From NCBI GenBank assembly GCA_015488565.1, contig WFNQ01000239.1, positions 1 through 5,720 of the forward strand: a DNA stretch of 5,720 nt, given 5' to 3'. The notes under the pieces are model-generated. The model made no database searches and was not told where the DNA came from. It worked only from the letters and a program-made list of their open reading frames with translations. The position numbers were made by a program, and so were the translations under genes. This DNA is from Thiomicrorhabdus sp. (GTDB taxonomy: Bacteria; Pseudomonadota; Gammaproteobacteria; Thiomicrospirales; Thiomicrospiraceae). Position 1 is the first letter of the stretch, and every line of letters begins with the position of its first letter. Positions 4,911 through 5,720 of this stretch are shown here, piece by piece.

Positions 4911-5225
4911 TTAGGCAATATAAGAACAGCAGTAATCGGCAATATTATTCACTTTAATGCCAAATTTTGCATTCGCAGGTACATCAAAGCTACTACCATT
5001 TGGAATGGCCTTCCATTCAGTTTCGCCTGGTAATAATACTTCAACATCACCCGATAGCATTTCCATATTTTCGGCCAACTCCGTACCAAACTCATACTCA
5101 CCGGGCATCATAATACCTAATGTTTTTTGAGTGCCATCGGCAAATAAAACCGTGCGGCTGGTGACGTTACCATCAAAATAAACAGAGGCTTTTTTTACAA
5201 TTGTTACATTTTCAAACTGAGACAT
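4911..5225 (-). CDS. ppnP: Pyrimidine/purine nucleoside phosphorylase (YaiE/DUF1255 family)
   Basis: 104 residues, slightly longer than the 94-residue E. coli protein because of an N-terminal extension. The family folds as a small cupin barrel and catalyses phosphorolysis of several nucleosides (uridine, adenosine, guanosine and others) to base and ribose 1-phosphate, in nucleoside salvage. Family landmarks are LGIMMPGEYEFGT (36-48), EMLSGDVEVLLPGETEW (55-71), the cupin-like GSSFDVPANAKF (77-88) and the ending DYCCSYI, which parallels the SYLCRYL-type end of E. coli PpnP. The ATG at 5225 has AAGGAT (5231-5236) five bases upstream. It lies 54 bases downstream of gloA in the same direction but has its own perfect TATAAT, so it is probably transcribed separately as well. 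The stop is 24 bases from the shared terminator. Confidence 0.9.
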   Translation of the reverse strand: MSQFENVTIVKKASVYFDGNVTSRTVLFADGTQKTLGIMMPGEYEFGTELAENMEMLSGDVEVLLPGETEWKAIPNGSSFDVPANAKFGIKVNNIADYCCSYIA

Positions 5226-5235
5226 GCTCTATCCT

Positions 5236-5252
5236 TTTTAATTCAATTAAAA
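5236..5252. promoter_or_regulatory. AT-rich palindrome between ppnP promoter and start
   Basis: TTTTAATT-C-AATTAAAA is a perfect 8-bp inverted repeat around one base. It lies just downstream of the expected transcription start and touches the ppnP Shine-Dalgarno (5231-5236). It could be an operator, or it may reflect only AT-rich composition. Confidence 0.3.
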
Positions 5253-5262
5253 TTTGGAAGGG

Positions 5263-5268
5263 ATTATA
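5263..5268 (-). promoter_or_regulatory. -10 element of ppnP
   Basis: A perfect TATAAT on the minus strand lies 38 bases before the ppnP ATG. The best -35 is poor (TTAGAA, 16 bases upstream and inside the end of gloA). The predicted start of transcription is about 5256, giving a leader of about 30 bases. Confidence 0.5.
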
Positions 5269-5279
5269 CCTAAGTATTG

Positions 5280-5675
5280 TCATTTTCTAACATGATTTTC
5301 ACCAATAAATTCAATTTGATAGCCATCAGGGTCTTCAGCAAACGCAATAATGGTGTTGCCTGCATTCATTGGCCCTGCTTCCCGAATAATTTTACCCCCT
5401 GCGGCTTTAATGGCATCAGCCGTGGCGTACACATCAGGCACTTCAATCGCAATGTGTCCATAACCACTGCCCAACTCATAAGCATCAACACCCCAGTTGT
5501 AGGTTAGCTCCAATACGGTATTGTCTTCCTCATTGCCATAACCTAAAAAAGCCAATGTAAACTCGCCTTTTGGGTACTCTTTTTGACGAAGTAGCGTCAT
5601 GCCCAGAACTTTGGTATAAAAGTGAATTGATTTTTCTAAATTTCCAACTCGTAGCATGGTATGTAATAAACGCAT
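5280..5675 (-). CDS. gloA: Lactoylglutathione lyase (glyoxalase I)
   Basis: 131 residues, close to the 135 of E. coli GloA. The cytoplasmic enzyme isomerises the hemithioacetal of methylglyoxal and glutathione to S-lactoylglutathione, the first step of methylglyoxal detoxification. The four metal ligands of the vicinal oxygen chelate fold are all present at E. coli-equivalent positions: His5, Glu56, His74 and Glu122. Family blocks are MLRVGNLEKSIHFYTKVLGM (7-26), TVLELTYNWG (53-62), GYGHIAIEV (71-79) and EDPDGYQIEFI (114-124). The short form without the long loops of Zn-type enzymes suggests the Ni/Co-activated class. The ATG at 5675 has AAGGAG (5682-5687) six bases upstream. The stop is TGA. 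The promoter is not evident in the 45 bases left before the window edge. ppnP follows 54 bases downstream. Confidence 0.95.
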   Translation of the reverse strand: MRLLHTMLRVGNLEKSIHFYTKVLGMTLLRQKEYPKGEFTLAFLGYGNEEDNTVLELTYNWGVDAYELGSGYGHIAIEVPDVYATADAIKAAGGKIIREAGPMNAGNTIIAFAEDPDGYQIEFIGENHVRK

Positions 5676-5681
5676 AATATT

Positions 5682-5687
5682 CTCCTT
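5682..5687 (-). promoter_or_regulatory. gloA ribosome binding site
   Basis: A strong AAGGAG lies six bases before the ATG at 5675 and fixes the start. It is the best Shine-Dalgarno in the window. Confidence 0.75.
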
Positions 5688-5720
5688 TTGTAACGACTCA
5701 ACGAATCGTCAAATAGTTAA

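Noticed and set aside
5277..5507. Plus-strand open frame antisense to gloA
   Set aside because: gloA is certain from its four metal ligands, and the antisense frame has no family resemblance or convincing ribosome binding site.
5690..5712. gloA promoter with TTGACG as -35
   Set aside because: No acceptable -10 lies 15-18 bases downstream, and the region there is already the ribosome binding site, so the real promoter is probably beyond the window edge.

Overview
This window reads as chromosomal DNA of an AT-rich gammaproteobacterium. The main taxonomic clues are an EfpL (YeiP)-type EF-P paralogue, a YaiE/PpnP-type nucleoside phosphorylase, and a GloA of the short Ni-type proteobacterial form. 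A large SulP anion transporter and a Cache/GGDEF signalling protein would suit a marine or sulfur-oxidising lineage such as the Thiomicrospira/Thiomicrorhabdus/Hydrogenovibrio group. That placement is an impression from protein style and was not tested by a search.

Layout, left to right. (1) Bases 1 to about 152 hold the 5' end of an insertion sequence, probably IS481 family: the first 16 codons of a minus-strand transposase that runs off the left edge, a leader with two strong hairpins, and a terminal-repeat-like end. It abuts the 3' end of the next gene. (2) 183-1961 (minus) encodes a membrane-bound diguanylate cyclase with a two-part periplasmic Cache sensor and intact catalytic and inhibitory sites. 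(3) 1962-2358 is a gene-free stretch of about 400 bases. It contains a tandem 8-base repeat upstream of the cyclase, several hairpins, a C9 tract, and a bulged palindrome that overlaps the efpL stop codon. (4) 2359-4508 (minus) is a two-gene operon: sulP first, then efpL two bases later with a GTG start and its Shine-Dalgarno inside the end of sulP. (5) 4509-4910 holds a near-perfect 19-position hairpin in front of sulP, a small plus-strand ORF (47 residues, one membrane segment) absent from ordinary long-ORF calling, and a poly-C/poly-G hairpin that looks like a shared terminator for two converging genes. (6) 4911-5225 (minus) is ppnP and 5280-5675 (minus) is gloA, two small metabolic enzymes in tandem.

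The named genes do not form one pathway: second-messenger signalling, anion uptake, ribosome rescue at difficult motifs, nucleoside phosphorolysis and methylglyoxal detoxification. The more unusual material lies between genes: a 27-base element present in two copies (23/27 identical) flanking the sulP-efpL pair, G/C homopolymer tracts, and the structured IS leader. I found no defence system, CRISPR array, tRNA or rRNA. I also do not see a clearly new multi-gene system here; the small membrane ORF and the repeated palindromic elements are the best candidates for something undescribed.
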